The translations under genes were made by a program, and so were the position numbers. Shown here piece by piece: positions 25,106 to 33,682 of a stretch of DNA of 64,000 nucleotides (its first letter is position 1; every line of letters starts with the position of its first letter). Source of the stretch: Streptomyces kanamyceticus (GTDB taxonomy: Bacteria > Actinomycetota > Actinomycetes > Streptomycetales > Streptomycetaceae); the NCBI RefSeq assembly GCF_008704495.1, contig NZ_CP023699.1:4960001-5024000 (forward strand), in the 5' to 3' direction. The notes under the pieces were generated by a model that saw nothing but the letters and a program-made list of their open reading frames with translations, made no database searches and was not told the origin of the DNA.

Positions 25106-25639
25106 TCAGGCGTCGCGGGTCTCGATGACCACGGACTCGATGACCACGTCGTTCACCGGGCGGTCGGTGCGCGGGTTGGTCTGCGTGGTGCCGATGGCGT
25201 CCACGACCTTCTGGCTGGCCTCGTCGGTGACCTCGCCGAAGATGGTGTGCTTGCGGGTCAGCCACGCGGTCGGCGACACAGTCACGAAGAACTGCGAGCC
25301 ATTCGTGCCCGGACCTGCGTTGGCCATGGCCAGCAGGTAGGGCTTGTCGAAGGCGAGGTCCGGGTGGAACTCGTCCTCGAACTCGTAGCCCGGACCGCCG
25401 GTGCCGTTGCCCAGCGGGTCGCCGCCCTGGATCATGAAGCCGCTGATCACACGGTGGAAGACGGTGCCGTCGTACAGGCGGTCCGAGGTCTTCTTGCCGG
25501 TCGCGGGGTGGACCCACTCGCGCTCGCCCTGAGCGAGCTCAACAAAGTTCTTGACCGTCTTGGGCGCGTGGTTCGGCAGGAGCCGGACCACGATGTCGCC
25601 CTGGTTGGTCTTCAGGGTGGCGTAAAGCTGCTCAGCCAC
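25106..25639 (-). CDS. ppiA: cyclophilin-type peptidyl-prolyl isomerase
   Basis: 177 aa from a GTG at 25639 with GGAAGG six bases upstream; the longer frame to 25945 is not supported. FHRVISGFMIQGGDPLGNGTGGPGY and ANAGPGTNGSQFFVTV are the active-site segments of a cytosolic cyclophilin. It catalyses cis-trans isomerisation of prolyl bonds. Location near crgA and the rhomboid gene is conserved in Streptomyces. Confidence 0.93.
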   Translation of the reverse strand: MAEQLYATLKTNQGDIVVRLLPNHAPKTVKNFVELAQGEREWVHPATGKKTSDRLYDGTVFHRVISGFMIQGGDPLGNGTGGPGYEFEDEFHPDLAFDKPYLLAMANAGPGTNGSQFFVTVSPTAWLTRKHTIFGEVTDEASQKVVDAIGTTQTNPRTDRPVNDVVIESVVIETRDA

Positions 25640-25901
25640 GATCTGCCTTCCGTTGTCTTCTGTGACCCCCCGATCCTCGCACGGACCGGATTGGGACGAG
25701 TAGCCGCCGACTGGGCGCGCACCGAAGCCATCCGTGGCATTGTCGGCGAAGAGCTCTTCTTGCACCGAATCAATCGAATTGAACGGAACGCGCAAGTGAC
25801 CCGGATGCCCGCCCTCGCATGCCTTCTTCACATCCAGAAGGCATGATCCCTGAAAGGGTGGAAAGGTGACATACCTATACGCCACCGAGGAGGAGGATCC
25901 C

Positions 25902-26597
25902 GTGACCCGCATCGACAGCGTGCGCGCCGCGACCGGCTCGGCCAAGGACAGCGTGCGTCACGCCGCGGACGCGGTGGCGCCCTACGCCGACACGGCCAAG
26001 GACCGGGCCGCCCACTACGCCCACGAAGCGCGCGTGCGGCTCGCACCCAAGGTGTCGCAGGCCGCCCAGCAGGCCGCCGAGCAAGCCCGTGTCCAGTACG
26101 GCGCCCACGTAGCACCCCGCGTCGAGCAGGCCCGCACGCACGTGCCGCCGAAGGTCGACCACGCGGCGCACGAGGCCGCCGTCCGCACCCGCAACGCTGC
26201 CCGGCAGGCCGCGGACTACTCCAAGCCGCGCATCGAGCACGCCGTGGCCGCCGCGCAGCCCGTCCGTGACGAGGCCGCCGCCCGCGCCGTGGCCGCTCTC
26301 GCCGCGCTGCGCGGCGAGGTCACGCCGAAGGAGATCCAGCGCCTGGCCCGCAAGCACGAGCGCCGGGCCAGGGCGGGCCGCCTCACCAAGAGGCTTGCCG
26401 TCCTCGGCATCCTCGCGGGCGGCGCCTTCGCCGCCTGGAAGTGGTGGGACAAGCAGGCCAACCCCGACTGGCTGGTCGAGCCGCCGGCCGCCACGGAGGT
26501 CCCGGACACCACGCTGACCTCCGTCGACGGCAGCGCGGGGGCCGTTCTCGACCCCGAGGTCCAGGCGAAGCAGGCCGAGGCGGAGCGGGGCGAGTAG
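25902..26597 (+). CDS. DUF5324 family protein
   Basis: 231 aa from a GTG at 25902 immediately after GGAGGAGG. The upstream ATG at 25866 would leave that strong ribosome-binding site inside the gene. About 140 residues of Ala/His/Arg-rich amphipathic helix (repeated AxxxAxxHA patterns, PKV and PRV breaks) precede one membrane helix (LAVLGILAGGAFAAWKWW) and an acidic tail. The repeats resemble apolipoprotein-like or YtxH-type helices that lie on the membrane. The function is unknown. Confidence 0.8.
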   Translation: MTRIDSVRAATGSAKDSVRHAADAVAPYADTAKDRAAHYAHEARVRLAPKVSQAAQQAAEQARVQYGAHVAPRVEQARTHVPPKVDHAAHEAAVRTRNAARQAADYSKPRIEHAVAAAQPVRDEAAARAVAALAALRGEVTPKEIQRLARKHERRARAGRLTKRLAVLGILAGGAFAAWKWWDKQANPDWLVEPPAATEVPDTTLTSVDGSAGAVLDPEVQAKQAEAERGE

Positions 26598-26611
26598 CCG
26601 CAGCGCCGACA

Positions 26612-26661
26612 GAAACGCCGAGGGGCGGGAGACCGGATGGTCTCCCGCCCCTCGGCGTTTC
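26612..26661. terminator. strong hairpin terminator after DUF5324 gene
   Basis: A perfect 22-bp inverted repeat (26612-26633 and 26640-26661) with a 6-base loop, starting GAAACGCCG. It separates the core genes from the accessory cluster. Confidence 0.85.
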
Positions 26662-26700
26662 CCGTGCCCCCTCCGTCACGGATCGCCCGCACCCGCTCGA

Positions 26701-26716
26701 TGTTTCACGTGGAACA
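26701..26716. promoter_or_regulatory. parS-like site (one mismatch)
   Basis: TGTTTCACGTGGAACA differs at one base from the ParB-binding palindrome TGTTTCACGTGAAACA. It lies between the terminator and the operator of the MFS gene. parS sites cluster around oriC in Streptomyces. Confidence 0.7.
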
Positions 26717-26752
26717 GCCCGCGGCCACCGCTTCCCGAGCCCAAACTCACAC

Positions 26753-26779
26753 TGTTAGAGTGGTCTAACACTGTTAGAC
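26753..26779. promoter_or_regulatory. TetR-type operator in front of the MFS exporter
   Basis: GTCTAACACTGTTAGAC (26763-26779) is a perfect palindrome with core CTAAC-ACT-GTTAG. A further half-site TGTTAGA (26753-26759) extends it. Matching palindromes lie before the P450/precursor genes, the TetR gene and the methyltransferase. It probably blocks transcription of the exporter until the regulator is released. Confidence 0.75.
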
Positions 26780-26818
26780 AGATGAACGGTGACAGACGAC
26801 TCGACAGGACGGTGTGTG

Positions 26819-28411
26819 ATGGCGGTCGACGCCCCCGCCCGACAGGGGCCAAGCCCTTACCGGACGCTCCCCGCGCTCTGTGTCCCACTGGCCCTGACGA
26901 TGCTGCAGAGCACGGTGCTCTCCACCGCGCTGCCCGACATCCAGGACGACCTCAACGGCGGCATCCAGGACATCCAGTGGGTGATCAGCGGCTATTCGCT
27001 CGCCTTCGCCGCGCTGATGCTCACCGGCGGCACCTGCGGCGACCGCTTCGGACGCAAGAAGACGTTCCTCACGGGCCTCGCCGTGTTCCTCGGCGGCGCG
27101 GTCTTCTCCGCGCTCGCGGGGTCGGTGTGGGTGCTCGTGGCGGCCCAGGCGGTGCTCGGCGTGGGCGCCGCGCTGCTGATGCCGAACACCCTCTCGATCA
27201 TCCGGCACGTCTTCACGGACAGCGGCGAGCGCGGCACCGCCATCGGCATCTGGGCGGCGGTGGCCGGCGCCGCGGTGGCCTTCGGCCCGGTGGTGGGCGG
27301 GCCCCTGGTGGAGAACTTCGGCTGGGCGGGCATCTTCTGGATGTACGTGCCCATCGCGGTGCTCGGCTTCGTGCTCGCGGTCCGCATGGTCCCCGAGTCG
27401 TCCAACCCCGAACGCCGCCTCGACCCGGCAGGGCTCGTCCTCTCGGTCGCCGCGATGTCCGCGATCGTCTACGCCACCATCGAGGGCGGCTCGCGCGGCT
27501 GGAGCGACCGCCTGGTGGTCGGCACCTACCTCGCGGGCGGCGTGCTCCTCATCGCGTTCGTCATCACCGAACTGCGCGTGCGCGAGCCGATGCTCGACCT
27601 GTCCTTCTTCCGCGACCGGGTCTTCACCGGCTCGGTGATCGCCGGGTTCGTCCTGTACTTCGGGCTCTTCGCCATCACGTACTTCCTGATGCTCTGGCTG
27701 CAGACCGTGCTCGGCTGGTCCGCCGTGGGCGCCGGGCTCGCGATCCTGCCGGGCATGCTGCTCGCCATGGTCTCCGCGCCGCTCGCGGGCTGGATGACGA
27801 GCAAGGTGGGCGGCGCGATCCCCCTCGGACTCGGCATCCTGTTCGCCTCGCTGACGATGTTCGGGGCGTCCCTGTACGGCGCGGACGCCCGCTACGCGGA
27901 GTACTGGTGGGTCGTCCTGCTCGTCGGCCTCGGCATCGGCCTGACCCTCACCCCGATCTCGACCCTGGTGATGATGCGGGTGCCCGCCGCGCGGTCCGGC
28001 ATGGCGTCCGGCGCGAGCAACGCCACGCGCCAGCTCGGCAGCGTCTTCGGCGTGGCCGTGCTCGGCACCCTGCTGACCACGCGGATGACGGACAGCGTCC
28101 GCGACCGGCTCACCGACGCTCATGTACCGGCCGCCGCGCGCGACGAGGTGGTGCGCGCCGTCGAGGCGGGCGGGGCCCAGAGCGCGGGCAGCGGTGGCGG
28201 CAGCGCGCGGATCACCGCGCTGGTCAACGACGGTTTCGTGGACGGGCTCCACCTGGCGGAGCGGGTCGGCGGCGCGCTGCTCCTGGTGACCGCCGTGGCC
28301 GTGTACTTCCTGGTGCGCGGCAGGGACCGCGACGACATCGAGACCGAACTGACGGAGCGTACGGGGAGCGAAGACTCCGGTTCCGCCGGGCAGGTGGCCG
28401 AACGCCTCTGA
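26819..28411 (+). CDS. MFS multidrug/antibiotic exporter, 14-helix DHA2 type
   Basis: 530 aa from the ATG at 26819 (AGGA nine bases upstream); a GTG at 26789 is an alternative. It opens PYRTLPALCVPLALTMLQSTVLSTALPDI and has the motif A loop GTCGDRFGRKKTFL and motif C AAVAGAAVAFGPVVGGPLVE. About fourteen hydrophobic segments are present, as in proton-driven EmrB/QacA-type efflux pumps. The TetR-type operator in its promoter is the same as those in the peptide cluster, so it is the likely exporter or self-resistance pump for the product. No ABC exporter is present in the locus. Confidence 0.88.
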   Translation: MAVDAPARQGPSPYRTLPALCVPLALTMLQSTVLSTALPDIQDDLNGGIQDIQWVISGYSLAFAALMLTGGTCGDRFGRKKTFLTGLAVFLGGAVFSALAGSVWVLVAAQAVLGVGAALLMPNTLSIIRHVFTDSGERGTAIGIWAAVAGAAVAFGPVVGGPLVENFGWAGIFWMYVPIAVLGFVLAVRMVPESSNPERRLDPAGLVLSVAAMSAIVYATIEGGSRGWSDRLVVGTYLAGGVLLIAFVITELRVREPMLDLSFFRDRVFTGSVIAGFVLYFGLFAITYFLMLWLQTVLGWSAVGAGLAILPGMLLAMVSAPLAGWMTSKVGGAIPLGLGILFASLTMFGASLYGADARYAEYWWVVLLVGLGIGLTLTPISTLVMMRVPAARSGMASGASNATRQLGSVFGVAVLGTLLTTRMTDSVRDRLTDAHVPAAARDEVVRAVEAGGAQSAGSGGGSARITALVNDGFVDGLHLAERVGGALLLVTAVAVYFLVRGRDRDDIETELTERTGSEDSGSAGQVAERL

Positions 28412-28439
28412 GGCGTCGCCCCCAGCCCTCGCACAGACA

Positions 28440-28482
28440 GCCGGACGGGCCACCGCATTCCCCCGCCGGGGGCCCGTCCGGC
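28440..28482. terminator. bidirectional terminator between MFS and P450 genes
   Basis: GCCGGACGGGCC (28440-28451) pairs perfectly with GGCCCGTCCGGC (28471-28482). The two flanking genes converge on it. Confidence 0.75.
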
Positions 28483-28545
28483 GCTCGTGTGTCAGCTCAC
28501 CGATGAGACGTACGCGGGCGCGCTGGCTCTTGAGACGTACGCGGC

Positions 28546-29784
28546 TCAGCCCGCCACCCGCACCGGAAGTTCGCACACGCCCCGCATCATCAGGTTGTCC
28601 CGCCAGCGCAGGCTCTCCGCGGGGACGGCCAGTTCGAGGCCGGGGAAGCGGGCGAACAGGCGGCCCACCGCGACCCGGCCCTCCGTGCGGCCGACCGCCG
28701 CGCCCATGCAGTGGTGGATCCCGTGGCTGAACGCCAGGTGCTGGCGGCCCGTGCGACCGCTGTCGAAGCGGTCCGGGTCGGGGAAGCGCTTCGGGTCGCG
28801 GCCCGCCGCGCCGAGCAGGATGAGCACCGGCTCGCCCGCCCGAACCTTCCGGCCGCCCAACTCCGTGTCCCGCAGCGGAAAACGCCAGGTCGGGACCTTC
28901 ACCGGGCCGTCCACGCGCAGGACTTCCTCGATCAGCCGGTCGACGAGCGCGGGCTCCGCGGCGAGCGCGGCCCGCTCGTCGGGGTGGCGAAGGAGTCGCA
29001 GCACGGCGTTGCAGATGAGGTACGCGCTGGACTCGTGGCCCGCGAAGAAGAGCTGGTAGACGAGGGAGATCAGCTCGTAGTCGTCCAGCTGTTCCTCGCC
29101 GTGCGCGCTCACCAGGGCGCTCACCAGGTCGTCCGTGGGCTCCTCGCGACGGGCCGCGAGGAGCGGGACGAAGTACCCGGCCATGCCGTCGGCGGCTCCG
29201 TCGAAGGCGGCATCGTCCTGGAGTTCGGACCGGACGAGCAGCGCGCCCCACTCCTGGAAGCGCGGGCGGTCGGCGGCGGGGATGCCGATGAGCTCGCAGA
29301 TGACCTCCACCGCGAGGGGCAGTGCGTAGTCGCCGAGGACGTCGAACTCGTACCCCCCGTCCGCGAGGTTCACGAGCTTGTCGAGCAGCGCGTCGGCGAA
29401 GCCGCCGATCGGCCCTTCGAGGGCGCGCATCCTGCGGGCGGTCAGCGCACGGGACATCAACCGGCGCATCCGGGTGTGGTCCGGCGGGTCGACGCTCAGC
29501 AGGTGGCGGCCGAGCAGCGCGGTCTTCTCCTCGGCGCGGCCCACGGCGATGGCATCCCTGACGGAGTCACCCGTGCTCGCCGGGTCGACGCTGAACAGCG
29601 GGTCGGAGAGGACCTCCATCGCCTCGTCGTAACCGCAGACCAGCCAGGGGTTCAGGCCGGGCCGCAGCCGGACGCGGGTCACCGGGTCGACGCGGTGCAG
29701 CCGCGCGTAGCCGGGCCCGGGATCGGCCATGAACGCGGGGTTCAGGAGATCAATTGCTTCGTCAGGTGCTCCATCGAGGGCCAT
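28546..29784 (-). CDS. cytochrome P450 of the peptide cluster
   Basis: 412 aa from the ATG at 29784; a TTG at 29844 would add 20 residues, and neither start has a clear ribosome-binding site. The I-helix oxygen-binding motif is FFAGHESSAYL, ExxR is seen as EEVLR, and the heme loop is FSHGIHHCMGAAVG with the thiolate Cys. This is a soluble actinobacterial class I P450 that needs ferredoxin partners, none of which are encoded nearby. It faces the precursor gene across a shared promoter region with the TetR-type operator. It probably oxidises the modified peptide. Confidence 0.88.
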   Translation of the reverse strand: MALDGAPDEAIDLLNPAFMADPGPGYARLHRVDPVTRVRLRPGLNPWLVCGYDEAMEVLSDPLFSVDPASTGDSVRDAIAVGRAEEKTALLGRHLLSVDPPDHTRMRRLMSRALTARRMRALEGPIGGFADALLDKLVNLADGGYEFDVLGDYALPLAVEVICELIGIPAADRPRFQEWGALLVRSELQDDAAFDGAADGMAGYFVPLLAARREEPTDDLVSALVSAHGEEQLDDYELISLVYQLFFAGHESSAYLICNAVLRLLRHPDERAALAAEPALVDRLIEEVLRVDGPVKVPTWRFPLRDTELGGRKVRAGEPVLILLGAAGRDPKRFPDPDRFDSGRTGRQHLAFSHGIHHCMGAAVGRTEGRVAVGRLFARFPGLELAVPAESLRWRDNLMMRGVCELPVRVAG

Positions 29785-30065
29785 GAGGTCGTTGGTAACA
29801 GCAGAAGAGCGGACACTCAATAAATTCCCGGTTATCCAGTTCAAAGAAGTAGCAAAACGGAATTAGAATCTTCGTTTACCAATCAATTGTCCTCACGAAC
29901 AAGCCTTGTGCACCTAGACGAACACTGTTAGTTTGCGGGACCGTGAGCCGGAAGTCAAAGCTCACAAAGCACACCGCAAGAAACATCAACAAGGTACGCA
30001 GACAAGGCGAAGAAGTGTGCGCAGATACGCTCTGACGCGCACTGATTCCTCAGGAAGGAACTGTA
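29785..30065. promoter_or_regulatory. divergent promoter region of P450 and precursor, with TetR-type operator
   Basis: This interval is markedly AT-rich for the chromosome. CGAAC-ACT-GTTAG at 29919-29931 matches the cluster operator with one base off in the left half. GGAAGGA at 30053-30059 is the ribosome-binding site of the precursor. It should control both the P450 and the precursor operon. Confidence 0.65.
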
Positions 30066-30209
30066 ATGAAGCTGCAGTCCGAGAAGGTCGCCGAGCACCG
30101 CAACAGCACCCCCCAGGCCGCCCTCGAGCCCTTCGGCGCGGGACGCGACGAGGCCGTTCTGGTCCCGGGCGCGTGTTCCTGCTGCTGCGGTGCCGTTGTC
30201 CGCAAGTAA
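30066..30209 (+). CDS. azol(in)e peptide precursor, SagA-like
   Basis: A 47-aa peptide placed directly before the modification enzymes, with ribosome-binding site GGAAGGA six bases upstream. Residues 1-35 are a charged leader (MKLQSEKVAEHRNSTPQ at the start) ending LVPG. The core is ACSCCCGAVVRK, with Cys37, Ser38, Cys39, Cys40 and Cys41 as potential heterocycle sites. The ...VPG plus Cys-rich block recalls streptolysin S, whose precursor reads APGG followed by a Cys run. The cyclodehydratase/dehydrogenase should turn Cys and Ser into thiazol(in)e and oxazol(in)e rings. A hairpin follows the stop. Confidence 0.88.
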   Translation: MKLQSEKVAEHRNSTPQAALEPFGAGRDEAVLVPGACSCCCGAVVRK

Positions 30210-30220
30210 CCCGCAAAACC

Positions 30221-30251
30221 ACGCGCGGCAGGTCCACGACCTGCCGCGCGT
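30221..30251 (+). terminator. hairpin between precursor and dehydrogenase genes (attenuator)
   Basis: ACGCGCGGCAGGTC (30221-30234) pairs perfectly with its complement at 30238-30251 around a 3-base loop. No T run follows, so it is probably a leaky terminator or RNA stabiliser that sets precursor mRNA above enzyme mRNA, as reported for the sagA-sagB junction. Confidence 0.7.
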
Positions 30252-30283
30252 CGGTGAATTCAGAGAACGACAGGAGCCATTAC

Positions 30284-31210
30284 GTGAGCGATGCGGACAG
30301 CCCTGAACAAGCGCGCCTTATTCAATCTTCAGTGGCCACGAGCGCCTATCGGACGATGAGCCCGAACGCCTCCGGAGTCGGCCTGCAAACCAACTCGATG
30401 CGCTTCGAGAATCTTTCGTCGGGAACCTTCAGGCGCATCGCGGAAGAGTTCTTGATGGCCACGCGAATGCGGCGCTGGGACCGCTCCGCGCTGCTGTCGA
30501 TCGGCTATTACTTCTCCGACGTCATGGCCGTGGTCCAGTCCCGTCAGGACCGCGTGCCGCGCCGGAGCGCACCGCGCACTCCCCTCCCCGAGGGCGCGGA
30601 CATCGACGCGGGCCTCACCGAGACGGTGCTGCGCAGGCGCAGCGGCCGCGACTTCTCCGGTGCCCCCGTCGGCCTCGACGAGATCACCTCCGTGCTGCGC
30701 TTCGCGGGTTCGGTCACCGCGGAGGCCGACATCGAACTCGCCGACGGCGCGCCCCTCACCATGGGATTTCGCACCGTGCCGAGCGCGGGCGGGCTCTACC
30801 CCGTGGAGATCTGGCTCGCCGCCCAGAACGTGGCGGGACTCGAACCGGGGCTGCACCGCTTCCTGCCCGTGGAGGAGTCGCTCGCCGCCCAGGCGGGCCC
30901 GGCGGCGGTCACCGAGCTGATCGCCTCCTTCGACCCGCAGGACGGCTCCATCGACTTCGACCGCGCGGCCGCGGTGCTCCTGCTCGTCGGCAACCCCTGG
31001 CGTTCGATGCGCAAGTACGGGCCACGGGGCATGCGTTCGATGTTCCACGAGGCGGGCGGCATCGCGCAGAACGCCCATCTGGCCGCCACCGGACTCGGCC
31101 TGGAGAGCGTGGACTTCTCCGGCTTCTACGACGACGAGGCGCACTCCGCACTCGGCCTGGACGGCGTGCACAGGACGCTGCTGCACACCGTGCTGCTCGG
31201 CGCGGCCTGA
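30284..31210 (+). CDS. SagB-type FMN-dependent azoline dehydrogenase
   Basis: 308 aa from a GTG at 30284 with CAGGAG upstream. It is a nitroreductase-fold protein: TVLRRRSGRDFSGAPVGLDEITSVLRFA marks the FMN-binding region, FRTVPSAGGLYPVEIW the core, and EAGGIAQNAHLAATGLGLESV the C-terminal FMN contact. It oxidises azolines on the precursor to aromatic azoles. Length agrees with SagB (~316). It follows the precursor and the hairpin. Confidence 0.88.
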   Translation: MSDADSPEQARLIQSSVATSAYRTMSPNASGVGLQTNSMRFENLSSGTFRRIAEEFLMATRMRRWDRSALLSIGYYFSDVMAVVQSRQDRVPRRSAPRTPLPEGADIDAGLTETVLRRRSGRDFSGAPVGLDEITSVLRFAGSVTAEADIELADGAPLTMGFRTVPSAGGLYPVEIWLAAQNVAGLEPGLHRFLPVEESLAAQAGPAAVTELIASFDPQDGSIDFDRAAAVLLLVGNPWRSMRKYGPRGMRSMFHEAGGIAQNAHLAATGLGLESVDFSGFYDDEAHSALGLDGVHRTLLHTVLLGAA

Positions 31211-31301
31211 CCTAGCGCGACCGGATCGGACGTACCGAAGGCCGCGGCGATCCGGCCTCCGGCCGTACAGAAGGCCGCGGAGAGCGGCAGAGAGGCTTCG
31301 C

Positions 31302-32354
31302 ATGACAGACAACCGGCAGCCAACAGACAACGGGCAGCCCCGCGTGCGCCGTTCCTTCTCCGTCATCGGCCACAGCCCCGACGTCGTGGAGCTGCGCACC
31401 GGTGTGTGGAACGCCAAGTCCTACACGCTCACCGACGACTCCCGTTCCGGCACCCTCTTCAACCTGATCAGCGGCCTCGACGGCACGCTCTCCCGGCGCG
31501 ACCTCGCCAAGCGCGAGGGCGTCTCGCGGGTCGAGGTCGAGGCCCTGGTCGACCACCTCTACGGCCTCGACGCCATCGAGGAGGCTCCTGGCAACGCCCT
31601 GGACGCCTACCTCGCCGACATGGCCGCCCTCGGCGGCCGCACCGCGGAGCCCGTCGCGTCGGGCGTCGTCCTGCTCGGCGACACCGACCTGTGCGAGCGC
31701 ACCGCGTCCCTGCTGCCCCCCGAGGTCACCGGCGACGTCCTCATACCGGGCGCCGACCACCCCGTACGCGCCCGCCTCGACGCCCTCGCCCCCGCCGTGC
31801 TCCACGACGGACTGGCCTTCGAAGAGGCCGTCGAGACGCTGCGCCCCTGGCGGGACAGCTATCTGCTGCTCGCCGAGAAGACCGTCGACCCGGTACGCGC
31901 CCAGCTCCTCAACCGGCTCACCCGCGCCGCGAGCATCGACTGGACGTACGCGGCGGTGGACGGCCCCTTCCTCTTTGTCGGCCCCACCATGCTGGCCGGG
32001 CGCTCCGCGTGCTTCGAGTGCTTCGAGACGCGCGTGACGATGAACCTCCGCGAGAGCGCCGGATACCAGCGCTACAAGACGGCGCTCGCCCGCTCCGCCG
32101 TCCTGGCGGGCGCCCCGCCCGTCTACGGCCCCGTGCAGTCCCTGCTCTGCTCGCACCTGGCGATGGAGGCGACCAACTACCTCAGCTGCGGCTCGACGTT
32201 CACCGTCGAGAAGGTCCTCGGCTGCTACCTGCCGAGCATGGAGATCGCCTACCAGGAGGTGCTTCCGCTGCCCGGCTGCCCCGGCTGCGGCCCGGTGCCC
32301 GAACGCGACGACGAGACGCTCCACTTCGACCCGCGCACCTGGCTGGAGGGCTGA
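31302..32354 (+). CDS. SagC-like (E1-superfamily) partner protein of the cyclodehydratase
   Basis: 350 aa. The N-terminal part (RRSFSVIGHSPDVVELRTGVW, then DDSRSGTLFNLISGLDG) looks like the precursor-binding winged-helix/RRE region. The rest resembles the ThiF/E1-like fold of TOMM proteins. Two Cys pairs, CFEC (237/240) and CPGC (326/329), form the structural zinc site. It should present the leader peptide to YcaO. The TGA overlaps the YcaO ATG (TGATG), so the two subunits are made together. Confidence 0.85.
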   Translation: MTDNRQPTDNGQPRVRRSFSVIGHSPDVVELRTGVWNAKSYTLTDDSRSGTLFNLISGLDGTLSRRDLAKREGVSRVEVEALVDHLYGLDAIEEAPGNALDAYLADMAALGGRTAEPVASGVVLLGDTDLCERTASLLPPEVTGDVLIPGADHPVRARLDALAPAVLHDGLAFEEAVETLRPWRDSYLLLAEKTVDPVRAQLLNRLTRAASIDWTYAAVDGPFLFVGPTMLAGRSACFECFETRVTMNLRESAGYQRYKTALARSAVLAGAPPVYGPVQSLLCSHLAMEATNYLSCGSTFTVEKVLGCYLPSMEIAYQEVLPLPGCPGCGPVPERDDETLHFDPRTWLEG

Positions 32355-33682
32355 TGCGGCTCACGCTCCACCAGGACGAGGACACCCGCGTCCACCGGCT
32401 GCGCGCCCGCATGCACGGACCGCTCTGCGGGATCACCACGTCCATGGGTTTCCTGACGCGCTATCCGGGCGGACCCCGGCTCCTGGTCGGCACCGCCGAC
32501 ATGACGGGCGTGCACGTACGCCAGGACCAGCCGCCGCCGAAGGCGGGCAGCTATCACATCGGCGGCTACGGCATCTTCCCGTTCGAGAGCCACATCCGCT
32601 CGCTCGCCGAGACCCTTGAGCGCTACTCCGGATACGCCGCGGCCCTCGACGGACGCTTCGAGATCCATCACCTCTCGTACGCCGAACTGGCCGCACGGGG
32701 CGAACCGGTGCTGCCGCCGGACGCCTTCCGGCTCTTCACCGACGAGCAGTACGAGCGTGCGGGCTTCCCCTTCGACCCCTTCGACCCCGAGGCGCCCTCC
32801 GGGTGGCTGCGGGTCGGCTCCCTGACGGACGGCTCGCGGTGCTGGGTGCCCGCCCAGCGCTTCCTGCTCGGCTACGTCCGCGAGCGCGAGGAGCCCTGGA
32901 CGCTGCCCGCCGTCACCACCGGCACCGCCACACACACCACTCCACAGGCCGCCCTGCGCGCGGCACTTGAGGAAGTCGTGCAGGTCGACGCCGCGATGGG
33001 GCACTGGTACGGGCGCACCGAGAGCGTCCTGATCCGTCCCGACGCCCGCACCCGCCACCTCGACGCGATCGTCGACACGTACTTCCCCGCCTCCGCCCCA
33101 CGACCCGAATTCCACGCCCTGCCCAGCCCCGACCTGCCCGGCTTCACCATCGCCTGCCTGCTGCGCCAGCCGCCGGGGCTCGTGCCCGAGGTCGCCATCG
33201 GGCTCGGCAGCGGCGCCTCGCTCGCCCGCGCGATGTACCGCGCGCTCCTGGAGGCGGCCGGTGTGCAGTGGCTCGCCGCCTGGGTCGCGGTCGAGCAGGC
33301 GGTGCAGGGCACACCCGCCGACCAGGACATCTACGACCTGGAGGGCAACGTCGGCCTGTACGCCACGTCCCAGGGCGCGCGCACGGTGGAGCGACGCTTC
33401 GCCCTGCACACCGAACGCGCCGCCTCCGAACTTCCGCCGGACGACGACCGCCCGGTCAAGGAGGCCGTACGCACCCTGGTCGACGCCTTCGAGCACTCCG
33501 GGAAACAGCTCTACTTCGGCGATCTGACCACCCGCGACCTGCGGGCGCTCGGCTTCCACGCGATGCGGGTGTGGTCGCCCGACACGGTCAGCCTGCCGCT
33601 GCCCAGCGCCGTCCCGGCCGCGCACCCGCGCTTCGCCGACTACGGGGGCTTTACCGATGACGTCCCTCATCCATACCCCTGA
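32354..33682 (+). CDS. YcaO-domain cyclodehydratase (SagD-like)
   Basis: 442 aa. YcaO uses ATP to activate the amide backbone so that Cys or Ser side chains cyclise to azolines. The ATP/Mg-binding helix appears as ESHIRSLAETLERYSG (Glu86, Glu89, Arg90). A second acidic stretch is ALRAALEEVVQVDAAMGHWYG. The protein ends VPHPYP, close to the PxPxP tail reported as important for azoline-forming YcaO enzymes. The next gene starts 26 bases inside its 3' end. With the upstream SagC-like protein it forms the cyclodehydratase. Confidence 0.9.
   Translation: MRLTLHQDEDTRVHRLRARMHGPLCGITTSMGFLTRYPGGPRLLVGTADMTGVHVRQDQPPPKAGSYHIGGYGIFPFESHIRSLAETLERYSGYAAALDGRFEIHHLSYAELAARGEPVLPPDAFRLFTDEQYERAGFPFDPFDPEAPSGWLRVGSLTDGSRCWVPAQRFLLGYVREREEPWTLPAVTTGTATHTTPQAALRAALEEVVQVDAAMGHWYGRTESVLIRPDARTRHLDAIVDTYFPASAPRPEFHALPSPDLPGFTIACLLRQPPGLVPEVAIGLGSGASLARAMYRALLEAAGVQWLAAWVAVEQAVQGTPADQDIYDLEGNVGLYATSQGARTVERRFALHTERAASELPPDDDRPVKEAVRTLVDAFEHSGKQLYFGDLTTRDLRALGFHAMRVWSPDTVSLPLPSAVPAAHPRFADYGGFTDDVPHPYP

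Noticed and set aside
26774..29251. 825-codon open frame on the minus strand
   Set aside because: It is antisense to the MFS gene and runs through the P450 in another frame. The translation is Arg/His/Glu/Gly-rich noise, a GC-bias artefact.
30066..33682. Thiopeptide or lanthipeptide biosynthesis
   Set aside because: No LanB/LanM-type dehydratase, Ser/Thr glutamylation domain or [4+2] cyclase is present; the enzyme set is that of azol(in)e peptides.
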